The position numbers and the translations under genes were made by a program. A stretch of DNA of 64,000 nucleotides, from positions 434,001 to 498,000 of the forward strand of contig NZ_BMVK01000003.1 of NCBI RefSeq assembly GCF_014650675.1, given 5' to 3'. Shown here in pieces: positions 35,943 through 44,386 of this stretch. The notes under the pieces are model-generated. The model ran no database searches. It was not told where the DNA came from and worked only from the letters and a program-made list of their open reading frames with translations. How positions within the stretch are numbered: position 1 is the first letter of the stretch; each line of letters opens with the position of its first letter. This DNA is from Streptomyces anulatus (GTDB taxonomy: Bacteria; Actinomycetota; Actinomycetes; Streptomycetales; Streptomycetaceae).

Positions 35943-36845
35943 ATGAGTCCCCGCCTGAGCACCGTGATCCTTCCCGTCCATCGCTGGCACGAGGGCGGTC
36001 GCGACCGCTGGCAGCACGCGGAGGAGCTGGGATTCCACACCGCCTACACCTACGACCACCTGTCCTGGCGAACCTTCCGGGACGGCCCGTGGTTCGGGGC
36101 GCTGCCCACGCTCACCGCCGCGGCGACGGCCACCGAACGTCTGCGGCTGGGCACCCTCGTGACCTCGCCGAACTTCCGCCACCCGGTCACGCTGGCCAAG
36201 GAGCTGATCTCCCTGGACGACATCTCGGGCGGCCGGATCACGCTCGGCATCGGCGCCGGCGGCAACGGATTCGACGCCACCGCCCTGGGCCAGGAGGCCT
36301 GGACCCCGCGTGAACGCGCCGACCGCTTCGCCGAGTTCGTCCCGCTCCTGGACCGGCTGCTCACCGAGGACGCGGTGACCGAGCACGGGACGCACTACAC
36401 CGCGGAGGAGGCCCGCAACATCCCCGGCTGCGTCCAGCGCCCCCGGCTGCCCTTCGCGGTCGCCGCGACCGGGCCGCGGGGACTGAAGCTCGCCGCCCGC
36501 CACGGACAGGCCTGGGTCACCACCGGCGACCCCAAGCTGTACGAGAACGGCACCCCGGAGGAGTCACGGGCCGCGCTGCGGGCGCAGAACGAGAAGCTGA
36601 CGGCCGCCTGCGCGGAGATCGGCCGGGACGCCTCCGCCCTGGACCGGATCCTGCTCACCGGCTTCACACCGGACCGGAACGGCCCGCTGGAGTCCGTGGA
36701 GGCCTTCGTCGACTTCGCGGGGCGCCACGCGGAGCTGGGATTCACCGAGATCGTCATCCACTCCCCGATCCCGGACTCGGTCTTCGACGTCGACCCGAAG
36801 GTCTTCGAGCGCATCGTGACCGAGGCGCCCGCGCAGCTCGCGTAA
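35943..36845 (+). CDS. Luciferase-like (F420- or FMN-dependent) oxidoreductase
   Basis: A 300-residue TIM-barrel flavin/F420 oxidoreductase of the luciferase-like superfamily. It has the early segment HTAYTYDHLSWRTFRDGPWF, the TATERLRLGTLVTSPNFRHP loop and GGRITLGIGAGGNGFDATAL, all typical of F420-dependent members. A later segment is LPFAVAATGPRGLKLAARHG. Actinobacteria contain dozens of such enzymes and most have unknown substrates. The start is ATG 35943, immediately after a -10-like element. The divergent HAD gene starts 148 bases away. The next gene, kptA, converges. Confidence 0.88.
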   Translation: MSPRLSTVILPVHRWHEGGRDRWQHAEELGFHTAYTYDHLSWRTFRDGPWFGALPTLTAAATATERLRLGTLVTSPNFRHPVTLAKELISLDDISGGRITLGIGAGGNGFDATALGQEAWTPRERADRFAEFVPLLDRLLTEDAVTEHGTHYTAEEARNIPGCVQRPRLPFAVAATGPRGLKLAARHGQAWVTTGDPKLYENGTPEESRAALRAQNEKLTAACAEIGRDASALDRILLTGFTPDRNGPLESVEAFVDFAGRHAELGFTEIVIHSPIPDSVFDVDPKVFERIVTEAPAQLA

Positions 36846-36874
36846 GCCCCTGGGTCCCTGGGGCGCGCCCTCTC

Positions 36875-37417
36875 TCAGCCGCGCAGGCGCAGGAACTGCG
36901 GCGGCACGGCGTCGGCGAGCCAGACACCGTTGGCGCTGACCCGGAAGACATGGCCGGCGCGGTGCATCGCACCCGCGTCCACGGTGAGGACGAGCGGGCG
37001 GCCGCGTCGGGCGCCGACCCGGGTGGCCGTCTCCCGGTCGGGGGACAGGTGGACGTGGTGGCGGGCCATGGGGCGCAGGCCCTCGGCCCGGATCGCGTCC
37101 ATCACCCGGGCGACCGTGCCGTGGTAGAGGTACGCGGGCGGTTCGGCCGGCGGCAGGTCCAGGTCGACGGCGACGGTGTGGCCCTGATTGGCGCGGATGC
37201 GGCCGCCCTCGACGGTGAAGCGGCGCTTGTCGTTGGCGGCGACGACGTGGTCGAGTTCGGCGCGGGAGAAGGCGAATCCGTGCCGGGCCGCGGCGCGCAG
37301 CAGCTCCTCGACCGCCACCCAGCCGTTCTCGTCGAGGGTGAGGCCGATGCGTTCCGGCTGGTGCCGCAGATGTTTCGAGAGGTACTTGGACACCTTGACG
37401 GTGCGACGTTCGTCCAT
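36875..37417 (-). CDS. kptA: RNA 2'-phosphotransferase (KptA/Tpt1)
   Basis: A 180-residue enzyme that transfers an internal RNA 2'-phosphate to NAD+, releasing ADP-ribose 1''-2'' cyclic phosphate. The N-terminal winged-helix part is KVSKYLSKHLRHQPERIGLT, then LDENGWVAVEELL. The ADP-ribosyl-transferase-like part has the conserved ANQGHTV, YHGT and HVHLSPDRETATRVGARRG. In eukaryotes it finishes tRNA splicing; bacteria that have it usually have no known substrate. ATG 37417. The 200 bases upstream hold three DnaA-box-like sequences. Length is normal for the family. Confidence 0.9.
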   Translation of the reverse strand: MDERRTVKVSKYLSKHLRHQPERIGLTLDENGWVAVEELLRAAARHGFAFSRAELDHVVAANDKRRFTVEGGRIRANQGHTVAVDLDLPPAEPPAYLYHGTVARVMDAIRAEGLRPMARHHVHLSPDRETATRVGARRGRPLVLTVDAGAMHRAGHVFRVSANGVWLADAVPPQFLRLRG

Positions 37418-37551
37418 GGGTGCCAGAGTGCCCGTGGCGACCGAGTCCGTGCATCCGTATTTCGGCTCGTCGGCTCGTCGGCATGTCGCCTCTTCGCCTC
37501 GTCGGTTCTTCGTTCTTCTGCGCTTCTTCGGTTTTTCTTCTCCATCAGGTT

Positions 37552-37605
37552 TGATCCACAGTCAACTTGAGTTATCCACAGGGTATTTGATGGTTCTGTG
37601 GACAA
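37552..37605. promoter_or_regulatory. DnaA-box-like cluster between kptA and the MerR-like gene
   Basis: TGATCCACA (37552-37560, one mismatch), TTATCCACA (37572-37580) and TTGTCCACA on the - strand (37597-37605) lie in 54 bases. The surrounding gap (37418-37617) has no gene and is AT-richer than its neighbours. Confidence 0.5.
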
Positions 37606-37617
37606 CTCGCCTGCGCT

Positions 37618-38565
37618 TTAGGGTCTTTCGTTAATTATGCCCTTTTTGGCGTGAGTTGCTGTGAGGTCGTCCAACGTGCGTGCCTGTACTTCTCGTTCGG
37701 TGGCCGCCGCCACGAAGTCCGCCACTCGCTCCGCACCAACCAGCTCCTGCACGGCCTGTGTTGTCCGAGCCGGGAGCAGCACGGGGCGGGTCGCGTCCTC
37801 GGCGATCGCCGTCTCCTCGGCGCCGAGGTGGTGATGCAGATGGCGCGTCGCGAACGTCCGCATGGCGCGGGCCAGTTCGGCGTCCACCGTCTGCTGTGCG
37901 AGCGGCCGCAGGCGACGCACGAGCGACGCCGCCTCGGCCGCGTCGGAGTCGGTGGGCGGCCGATGGCCGAGATAGCGGGCGAAGACGTGCTCGGTGGTGA
38001 ACTCCAGGAAACGGGAGGCGATGTGCTCCACCTGACCGCGAAGTTCCCTCAGATGACCCGAGATCGCGGGCAGCGGGACCCCCGCCCCGTACAACTCGAC
38101 CGCCACGGCCAGCTCTTGCGGACTCGGTACGAGGAACTCGTCGTCCCGGCCGGGCACCCGTTCCAGCACGCCGAGCTCCACCGCCTCGGCGATGGCCTCG
38201 TCGTCCTGCCGGCCGCCGAACCTCGCGTCCAGCTCCCGGCGGCTGATCCGGTCGGCCTCCTCGTCCGTCCACGGGCCGTGCACCTCCGCGACCAGACCGA
38301 GCACCCCGCCGAGCCCCCGTCCCGCGTCCCACGCCTCCAGCAACTCCTTGATGCTGGCCAGGGTGTAGCCCCGGTCGAGCAGGTCCGCGATCTGCCGCAG
38401 CCGGGCCAGATGGGTCTCCCGGTACACATTGGCCCGGCCGCGCCGCTCGGGCGTCGGGAGCAGCCCCCGGTCCTGATAGGCGCGGATCGTGCGCACCGTG
38501 GCCCCGCTGGCGTGGGCCAGATCCTCGATCCGGTACTCGGCGGCCTGTGCCCCGGTCCCGGTCAC
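37618..38565 (-). CDS. MerR-like transcriptional regulator with long effector domain
   Basis: A 315-residue regulator. The N-terminal MerR-type winged helix reads YRIEDLAHASGATVRTIRAY, QDRGLLPTPERRGRANVYRE and ADLLDRGYTLASIKELLEAW. A long helical C-terminal part follows, containing PLPAISGHLRELRGQVEHIA. A His-rich stretch TRHLHHHLGAEE lies in the last third and might bind metal, although no cysteine pair of the metal-sensing MerR type is seen. The GTG start at 38565 overlaps the upstream stop by GTGA, so translation is coupled. It is the third gene of an operon with an M24 peptidase and an alpha/beta hydrolase-SDR fusion and may regulate it. Confidence 0.85.
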   Translation of the reverse strand: MTGTGAQAAEYRIEDLAHASGATVRTIRAYQDRGLLPTPERRGRANVYRETHLARLRQIADLLDRGYTLASIKELLEAWDAGRGLGGVLGLVAEVHGPWTDEEADRISRRELDARFGGRQDDEAIAEAVELGVLERVPGRDDEFLVPSPQELAVAVELYGAGVPLPAISGHLRELRGQVEHIASRFLEFTTEHVFARYLGHRPPTDSDAAEAASLVRRLRPLAQQTVDAELARAMRTFATRHLHHHLGAEETAIAEDATRPVLLPARTTQAVQELVGAERVADFVAAATEREVQARTLDDLTATHAKKGIINERP

Positions 38566-40334
38566 AGCGGGGGCTTCAGCCGGGCGACGGAGCGCAGCGC
38601 CCCGGGGCTCAGCCGGGACAGCAGCCGCGCGCCACGGGCCTCCGGGGTCACCGGAACCACCGCCTGGTTGCGCACGACCGCCCGCAGGATCGCGTCGGCG
38701 ACCTTCTCCGGCGGGTAGTTGCGCCGTCCGTAGAGCCGGCTCGTCCGCTTCTGCAGCCGCTCCTCCTCCGCCGCGTCGGCCCCCGCGAAGCGCGTGGTGG
38801 CGGTGATGTTGGTGTTGACGATGCCTGGGCATATCGCGCTCACCCCGATCGACTTCTCCGCCAGCTCGGCCCGCAGGCATTCGCTGAGCATCAGCACGGC
38901 CGCCTTCGAGGTGCTGTACGCGGGCAGCACCCGGGAGGGCTGGAAGGCCGCGGCCGACGCCGTGTTGACGATGTGGCCGCCCTGGCCCCGGTCCGCCATC
39001 TGCTTGCCGAAGATCCGGCAGCCGTGGATGACCCCCCACAGATTGACGTCGAGGACCTTCTTCCACTCCTCGCTCGTGGTCTCCAGGAAGGAGCCGGACA
39101 GCCCGATCCCCGCGTTGTTGACCAGGACGTCGACGATGCCGTACTCGGCGGCGACCCGGGCGGCGAGCTTCTCCATCGCGGCCTCGTCGCTGACGTCGAC
39201 CACCTCGCCCCAGGCCGCGGGCGCCCCGATCAGCCGCGCCATCTCCGCGGTCCGGGCGGCCCCTTCCGCGTCCCGGTCCACGGCCACGACCCGGGCGCCC
39301 GCCTCGGCGAACGCGAACGCCGTGGCCCGCCCGATCCCGGAGGCCGCGCCCGTCACCAGGACCAGCTGACCGCCGAACCGCTGCGCATAGGGACCCTGCG
39401 CCACCGCCTGCTGCGCGGGCGCACCCTCCCGCCCGGCGGACTCGTTCGCGGTGACGAACTCGTCGACCCAGGAGGCCAGCTGGTCCGGCCGGGTGCGGGG
39501 CACCCAGTGCTTGGCCGGCAGCGAGCGGCGCACCAGCGTGGGAACCCAGTCCTCCAGCCCGTCGTAGAGCCGCTCGGAGAGGAAGGAGTCCCCGGTCGGC
39601 GTGATCAGCTGGACGGGGGCGTGGGCATAGGCGTCCGTGCGGGGCCTGCTCAGCCGGGCGCGGACGTTGTCGCGGTAGAGCCAGGCCCCGTGCGCCGCGT
39701 CGTCCGGCAGGGAGGCGGTGGGGTAGTCGCCCGCGGGCACCTTCTCCATGCGCTCCAGGATCCGGGGCCACCGCTTCCCGAGCGGGCCGCGCCAGGCGAG
39801 CTCCGGAAGGACCGGCGTGTGGAGCATGTACACGTACCAGGATTTCGCGCCCTGGCCGAGCAGTTGGCCGACCCGGCGCGGGGTGGGGCGGGTCATCCGG
39901 CGCTTGATCCAGTGCCCGAAGTGGTCCAGGGACGGCCCGGACATCGAGGTGAAGGAGGCGATCCTGCCCTCGGTCCGGCCGACCGTGACGAACTCCCAGG
40001 CCTGGACGGACCCCCAGTCGTGACCGACCACGTGCACCGGCCGGTCCGGACTGACCGTGTCGATCACCGCCAGGAAGTCGTCGGTCAGCTTCTCCAGGGT
40101 GAAGCCGCCGCGCAGGGGTTTCGGGGCGGTCGACCTGCCGTGCCCCCGCACGTCGTACAGCACCACGTGCCAGTGCTCGGCCAGCCGGACGGCGACGTCC
40201 GACCAGACCTCCTTGCTGTCCGGATAGCCGTGGACCAGCACCACGGTCGGCCGGCCCGCGTCGCCCAGCTCCGCGACGCACAGCTCGACGCCGCCCGTGA
40301 CCACGCGTCGCTCACGCGCTTGGGACAGATTCAC
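38562..40334 (-). CDS. Fusion of an alpha/beta hydrolase and a short-chain dehydrogenase
   Basis: A 590-residue two-domain enzyme. The first half (about 1-300) is an alpha/beta hydrolase of the epoxide-hydrolase type: oxyanion HGYPDS, nucleophile in GHDWGSVQAWEF and downstream LITPTGD. The second half (about 320-590) is an NAD(P)-dependent SDR: TGAASGIGRATAFAFAEAG, NNAGIG, the Ser of NTASAAAFQPS and the YSTSK active site. Such fusions are known in Actinobacteria but the substrate is not. One chain could hydrolyse a substrate and oxidise the product alcohol (inference). GTG 40334 has GGAGAAGG upstream and overlaps the M24 peptidase stop by GTGA; its own stop overlaps the regulator start. Confidence 0.9.
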   Translation of the reverse strand: MNLSQARERRVVTGGVELCVAELGDAGRPTVVLVHGYPDSKEVWSDVAVRLAEHWHVVLYDVRGHGRSTAPKPLRGGFTLEKLTDDFLAVIDTVSPDRPVHVVGHDWGSVQAWEFVTVGRTEGRIASFTSMSGPSLDHFGHWIKRRMTRPTPRRVGQLLGQGAKSWYVYMLHTPVLPELAWRGPLGKRWPRILERMEKVPAGDYPTASLPDDAAHGAWLYRDNVRARLSRPRTDAYAHAPVQLITPTGDSFLSERLYDGLEDWVPTLVRRSLPAKHWVPRTRPDQLASWVDEFVTANESAGREGAPAQQAVAQGPYAQRFGGQLVLVTGAASGIGRATAFAFAEAGARVVAVDRDAEGAARTAEMARLIGAPAAWGEVVDVSDEAAMEKLAARVAAEYGIVDVLVNNAGIGLSGSFLETTSEEWKKVLDVNLWGVIHGCRIFGKQMADRGQGGHIVNTASAAAFQPSRVLPAYSTSKAAVLMLSECLRAELAEKSIGVSAICPGIVNTNITATTRFAGADAAEEERLQKRTSRLYGRRNYPPEKVADAILRAVVRNQAVVPVTPEARGARLLSRLSPGALRSVARLKPPL

Positions 40335-41191
40335 GCCGCCACCTTCTCCTCGGCCCAGCGCCGCACGTGCGGCAGATCGTCGTCCAGCCAGAAGGCACTC
40401 TGCTCGGGGTCCCTGGAGTCGGTGACGACCAGGATCTCCTCGAACTTCGCGCCCGTACCCCGGAATCCGAGGTGGGGTTCGACCGCCCACAGGCCCGGCT
40501 GCGGCGGGTGGTCGGAGAAGCGGTAGGGGCTCCACAGCGGCGACCAGCCGTCGCGGTGACCGTGCAGGGCGTCACTCACCAGCCCCTTGAGGGCCTGGGT
40601 GCCGAACCCGAACACCCGTGGCGACCAACGGCGCTCGGCGACGCGGTCGACCTTGTGGGCGATCACGCCGAAGGGATAGGCCCGGTGTCTGTTCGCGTAT
40701 CCCTGCGCGGTCATGAGGCGTTCGACGTCCTCGTAGATCTCGCGCAGCGAACGGCGCTCGCGCACCTCCCGCAGAATCAGCTCGCGGTGGGCCTCCAGAT
40801 CGCCCAGCAGCCTGTCGTGCAGCGGGTTGAGGCCCAGGCACCCCGAATATCCGACATCGGCGGTGAAACCCTTGTACACCGGGGCCATGTCGAGGATGAA
40901 CGGCATCCCCGGCTCCAGCTTCCGGTCGGTCGGGAAGAACTGCAGCGGCACCTTGAACCCGGCGAACGCCGTGCGGTCCCCGAACCAGGCGAACGGGAGG
41001 TGGAACCAGTCGCGCACGCCGCGCTCGCGCAGCCACACGCGCTGCATCCGGGCCGCCTCGCGCTCGGTCACCCCCGACCGCAACTGGCCGGCGACCGCCT
41101 CCGCGCAGGCATAGGCCAGGCGCTGGACTTCCCTGAACCCCCGCAGCTCCGGGGCGATTTCGTGCTGCACTGCCGAGGCCTTGCCGGTCAT
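40331..41191 (-). CDS. M24-family metallopeptidase-like protein
   Basis: A 286-residue pita-bread-fold protein of the M24 (aminopeptidase P / creatinase) family. Likely dimetal ligands are the Asp pair in FILDMAPVYKGFTADVGYSG, the His in LHGHRDGWSP and the two Glu in LWAVEPHLG and KFEEILVV. That set of five ligands is complete, so activity is plausible. Length is short for aminopeptidase P because the N-terminal domain is missing. ATG 41191. It is the first gene of a three-gene operon with GTGA overlaps, which ties a C-N hydrolase to a hydrolase-dehydrogenase fusion and a regulator. Confidence 0.83.
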   Translation of the reverse strand: MTGKASAVQHEIAPELRGFREVQRLAYACAEAVAGQLRSGVTEREAARMQRVWLRERGVRDWFHLPFAWFGDRTAFAGFKVPLQFFPTDRKLEPGMPFILDMAPVYKGFTADVGYSGCLGLNPLHDRLLGDLEAHRELILREVRERRSLREIYEDVERLMTAQGYANRHRAYPFGVIAHKVDRVAERRWSPRVFGFGTQALKGLVSDALHGHRDGWSPLWSPYRFSDHPPQPGLWAVEPHLGFRGTGAKFEEILVVTDSRDPEQSAFWLDDDLPHVRRWAEEKVAA

Positions 41192-41233
41192 GCCACCGTC
41201 CGTTCCCTGCCGTGTGCGGTACGTGCCCGTAAC

Positions 41234-41254
41234 GTGACACTGATGAATGTGACA
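41234..41254. promoter_or_regulatory. Direct repeat GTGACA upstream of the M24 peptidase operon
   Basis: GTGACA occurs at 41234-41239 and 41249-41254, a 15-base period, 43 bases before the ATG. On the operon's strand it reads TTGTCA followed by a MerR-like spaced repeat, so it could be the -35/operator region for the operon's own regulator. Confidence 0.3.
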
Positions 41255-41289
41255 ATGTCCGGCGGCTGCGTCAAGGGGGCTGCACGACC

Positions 41290-41322
41290 TGTGGACAACC
41301 GCGGGCGCCCGTCTGTGGAAAA
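41290..41322. promoter_or_regulatory. DnaA-box-like pair
   Basis: TGTGGACAA (41290-41298, reverse of the preferred Streptomyces box) and the poorer TGTGGAAAA (41314-41322) in the divergent gap before the ABC operon. Confidence 0.35.
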
Positions 41323-41474
41323 CTCCGCCCCGCTCGCGGGAACCCGTACCGCAGGCTCCCGGACCGCAGGCTCCCGGTGAACCCCGGCCGCGCCGCCCGC
41401 CCCGGAGCTCCGGCCTCGTCCTTCGCGGGGTCCCCCTACGGGCGCGTACGCCTGGAGTCTGAGGCGTATCCAGC

Positions 41475-41514
41475 CGTCAGGGCTGACGACCCCTGTGGTC
41501 CGCGCCACTAACGT
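41475..41514 (+). promoter_or_regulatory. Candidate promoter/operator of the ABC operon
   Basis: Inverted repeat CGTCAG-GG-CTGACG (41475-41488) and a -10-like TAACGT (41509-41514) that ends 7 bases before the GTG at 41522. This fits a leaderless start. Confidence 0.35.
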
Positions 41515-41521
41515 CATTTCC

Positions 41522-42550
41522 GTGACAGCCGTAATCGCTACCGAAGCCCTGAGCATGCGGTTCCCCCGCGTGACCGCGCTTGACCGGCTCACGTTGGACA
41601 TCGGACCGGGTGTGACCGGTCTGGTGGGTTCCAACGGAGCCGGCAAGTCCACACTGATCAAGATCCTGCTGGGTCTTTCTCCCGCCACCGAAGGCCGGGC
41701 CGCAGTGCTCGGGCTCGACGTCGCGACCAGCGGCGCCGCCATCCGGGAGCGGGTGGGATACATGCCCGAGCACGACTGCCTGCCGCCCGACGTCTCGGCG
41801 ACCGAGTTCGTCGTGCACATGGCCCGCATGTCGGGGCTGCCGCCGACGGCGGCCCGCGAGCGCACCGCCGACACCCTGCGCCACGTCGGCCTGTACGAGG
41901 AGCGCTACCGCCCCATCGGCGGCTACTCGACCGGTATGAAGCAGCGGGTGAAGCTGGCCCAGGCACTCGTCCACGACCCCCAGCTGGTCCTCCTCGACGA
42001 GCCGACCAACGGCCTGGACCCGGTCGGCCGTGACGAGATGCTCGGCCTGATCCGCCGGATCCACACCGACTTCGGCATCTCCGTGCTGGTCACCTCGCAC
42101 CTCCTGGGCGAGCTGGAACGCACCTGCGACCACGTCGTCGTCATCGACGGCGGAACCCTCCTGCGCTCCAGCTCCACCAGCGACTTCACCCAGACCACCG
42201 CGACCCTCGCGGTCGAGGTGACCGACAGCGACACGCACCCCGACGGAACGGGCGCGCTGCGCAAGGTCCTCACCGACGCCGGAGTCACCCTCATCGGCCA
42301 CGACGGGATCGACACGGAAGGGCTGCCGGGCGCGGGCCACATCCTGCTGATCGAGGCGGCCGGCGAGGACACGTACGACCTGGTCCGCGACAGCGTCGCC
42401 GGGCTCGGGCTCGGCCTGGTCCGCATGGAACAGCGCCGCCACCACATCGCCGAGGTCTTCCGTACCGAACAGGGCGGGGCGCACAGCACCGCCGTCCCGG
42501 CCGCCGCCGGGGCCGTACAGCAGAAGGGAAGCGGTCGCGATGAGCACTGA
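41522..42550 (+). CDS. ABC transporter ATP-binding protein (export type)
   Basis: A 342-residue ATPase. Walker A is GSNGAGKST, the Q loop is followed by VGYMPEHDCLPPDVSA, the signature motif reads YSTGMKQRVKLAQAL and Walker B is LVLLDEPTNGLDP. A C-terminal extension of about 110 residues after the switch His (TSHLLGELE) is typical of export systems of the DrrA/NatA group. GTG 41522 lies 7 bases after a -10-like sequence; GTG 41495 is possible but overlaps that element. It starts an operon of two ATPases and two permeases and overlaps the next gene by 11 bases. Confidence 0.9.
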   Translation: MTAVIATEALSMRFPRVTALDRLTLDIGPGVTGLVGSNGAGKSTLIKILLGLSPATEGRAAVLGLDVATSGAAIRERVGYMPEHDCLPPDVSATEFVVHMARMSGLPPTAARERTADTLRHVGLYEERYRPIGGYSTGMKQRVKLAQALVHDPQLVLLDEPTNGLDPVGRDEMLGLIRRIHTDFGISVLVTSHLLGELERTCDHVVVIDGGTLLRSSSTSDFTQTTATLAVEVTDSDTHPDGTGALRKVLTDAGVTLIGHDGIDTEGLPGAGHILLIEAAGEDTYDLVRDSVAGLGLGLVRMEQRRHHIAEVFRTEQGGAHSTAVPAAAGAVQQKGSGRDEH

Positions 42551-43448
42551 GACCGGGACCGCGGCCGGGCGCGACGCCTCCCGGATCCACAACATCGGCT
42601 ACCGCTCCTACGACGGACCGCGGCTCGGCCGGGCCTACGCCCGCCGCTCCCTGTTCTCGCAGACGCTGCGGGGCTCCTTCGGACTGGGCCGCTCCGCCAA
42701 GTCCAAGGTGCTGCCCATGCTGCTGTTCGGCGTGATGGCGCTGGTCGCGGCGATCCTGGTGGCGGTCTCCATGGCCGCCCCGGACGCCAGCAAGCTGGTG
42801 GTCAAGTACACCTCGTACGCGATCTACCTCCAGGCCGTCATCGGCCTGTTCATCGCCGCCCAGGCACCGCAGGCGGTATCCAGGGACCTCCGTTTCAAGA
42901 GCGTCCCCCTGTACTTCTCGCGGCCGATCGAACGCACCGACTACGTGCTGGCGAAGTTCGCGGCCACCGCCGCCGCGCTCTTCATCCTCACCGGTGCGCC
43001 GCTGCTCATCCTCTATGTGGGTTCTCTGCTCGCGAAGTTCGACTTCTCCGATCAGACCAAGTGGTTCGGCCAGGGACTGGTGTCGGTGGCGCTGCTGTCC
43101 GTGCTGTTCGCCGGTCTCGGCCTCGTGATGGCCGCGCTGACTCCGCGGCGCGGCTTCGGCGTCGCCGCGGTGATCGCCCTCCTGACCATCACCTACGGCG
43201 CCGTCTCCACGGTCCAGGCCATCGCCTGGGAGACCGGTTCGGAAGGGGCCGTGCAGTGGCTCGGCCTCTTCTCGCCGATCACGCTGATCGACGGCGTCCA
43301 GACCGCGTTCCTCGGCGCTTCCTCCGCCTTCCCCTCCGGGGAAGGCCCCGGCACCGGCACCGGCGTGGTCTATCTGTTCGTTGTTCTCGCGCTCGTCGCC
43401 GGCTCGTACGCCGTTCTGATGCGCCGCTACCGGAGGGTCGGGCTGTGA
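42540..43448 (+). CDS. ABC transporter permease
   Basis: A 302-residue ABC-2-type permease. A cytoplasmic N-terminus of about 60 residues contains HNIGYRSYDGPRLGRAYAR, a conserved beginning of this permease group. Six hydrophobic helices follow (about 58-80, 95-115, 140-165, 180-205, 215-235, 270-292). The tail ends in MRRYRRVGL. It pairs with the preceding ATPase, whose stop it overlaps by 11 bases, and its own stop overlaps the next start by GTGA. The exported substrate is not known. Confidence 0.87.
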   Translation: MSTETGTAAGRDASRIHNIGYRSYDGPRLGRAYARRSLFSQTLRGSFGLGRSAKSKVLPMLLFGVMALVAAILVAVSMAAPDASKLVVKYTSYAIYLQAVIGLFIAAQAPQAVSRDLRFKSVPLYFSRPIERTDYVLAKFAATAAALFILTGAPLLILYVGSLLAKFDFSDQTKWFGQGLVSVALLSVLFAGLGLVMAALTPRRGFGVAAVIALLTITYGAVSTVQAIAWETGSEGAVQWLGLFSPITLIDGVQTAFLGASSAFPSGEGPGTGTGVVYLFVVLALVAGSYAVLMRRYRRVGL

Positions 43449-44356
43449 CCACCATCGAGATCGACCACACCTCGCGCTGGTTCGGCAACGTGGTCGCCGT
43501 CAACGACGTCTCCATGACCGTGGGACCCGGCGTCACCGGACTCCTCGGCCCGAACGGCGCCGGAAAGTCCACCCTGATCAACATGATGGGCGGCTTCCTC
43601 TCCCCCTCGACGGGGAAGGTCACGCTCGACGGCCGGCCGATCTGGCGCAACGAGGACGTCTACAAGAAGATCGGCATCGTCCCGGAGCGGGAGGGGATGT
43701 ACGACTTCCTCACCGGCAAGGAATTCGTCGTCGCCAACGCCGAACTCCAGGGTTTGGGAGGGGCCGAGGCGCAGAAGGCGCTCGCCACGGTCCAGATGGA
43801 GTACGCGCAGGACCGCAAGATCTCCACGTACAGCAAGGGCATGCGCCAGCGGGTGAAGATGGCCTCCGCGCTGGTCCACGAACCCTCGGTGCTGCTCCTG
43901 GACGAGCCGTTCAACGGAATGGACCCGCGCCAGCGGATGCAGCTGATGGAACTGCTGCGACGGATGGGGGACGAGGGGCGCACGGTTCTGTTCTCCTCCC
44001 ACATCCTCGAAGAGGTCGAGCAGTTGGCCTCGCACATCGAGGTGATCGTGGCGGGCCGTCACGCCGCGTCCGGCGACTTCCGGAAGATCCGCCGGCTGAT
44101 GACGGACCGGCCGCACCGCTACCTGGTGCGCTCCAGCGACGACCGGGCCCTCGCGGCCGCGCTCATCGCCGACCCGTCCACGGCGGGCATCGAGGTCGAC
44201 GTGACCGAGAAGGCGCTGCGCATCCAGGCCGTCGACTTCGGGCGGTTCACCGAACTGCTGCCGAGGGTGGCCCGTGAGCAGGGCATCCGGCTGCTCACCG
44301 TCTCGCCGTCCGACGAGTCCCTCGAATCGGTCTTTTCCTACCTCGTAGCGGCCTGA
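43445..44356 (+). CDS. ABC transporter ATP-binding protein (second ATPase of the operon)
   Basis: A 303-residue ATPase. Motifs are GPNGAGKST (Walker A), signature YSKGMRQRVKMASAL, Walker B LLLDEPFNGMDP and switch SSHILEEVEQLAS. The substitution of PT by PF after DE in Walker B and the C-terminal 90-residue extension set it apart from the first ATPase, so the two are not recent duplicates. GTG 43445 overlaps the permease stop (GTGA). Presumably pairs with the permease at 44387 to form a second exporter or a two-part complex. Confidence 0.9.
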   Translation: MTTIEIDHTSRWFGNVVAVNDVSMTVGPGVTGLLGPNGAGKSTLINMMGGFLSPSTGKVTLDGRPIWRNEDVYKKIGIVPEREGMYDFLTGKEFVVANAELQGLGGAEAQKALATVQMEYAQDRKISTYSKGMRQRVKMASALVHEPSVLLLDEPFNGMDPRQRMQLMELLRRMGDEGRTVLFSSHILEEVEQLASHIEVIVAGRHAASGDFRKIRRLMTDRPHRYLVRSSDDRALAAALIADPSTAGIEVDVTEKALRIQAVDFGRFTELLPRVAREQGIRLLTVSPSDESLESVFSYLVAA

Positions 44357-44386
44357 GTAGTGGCCTGAAAGGAGCTGTGCACCGTC

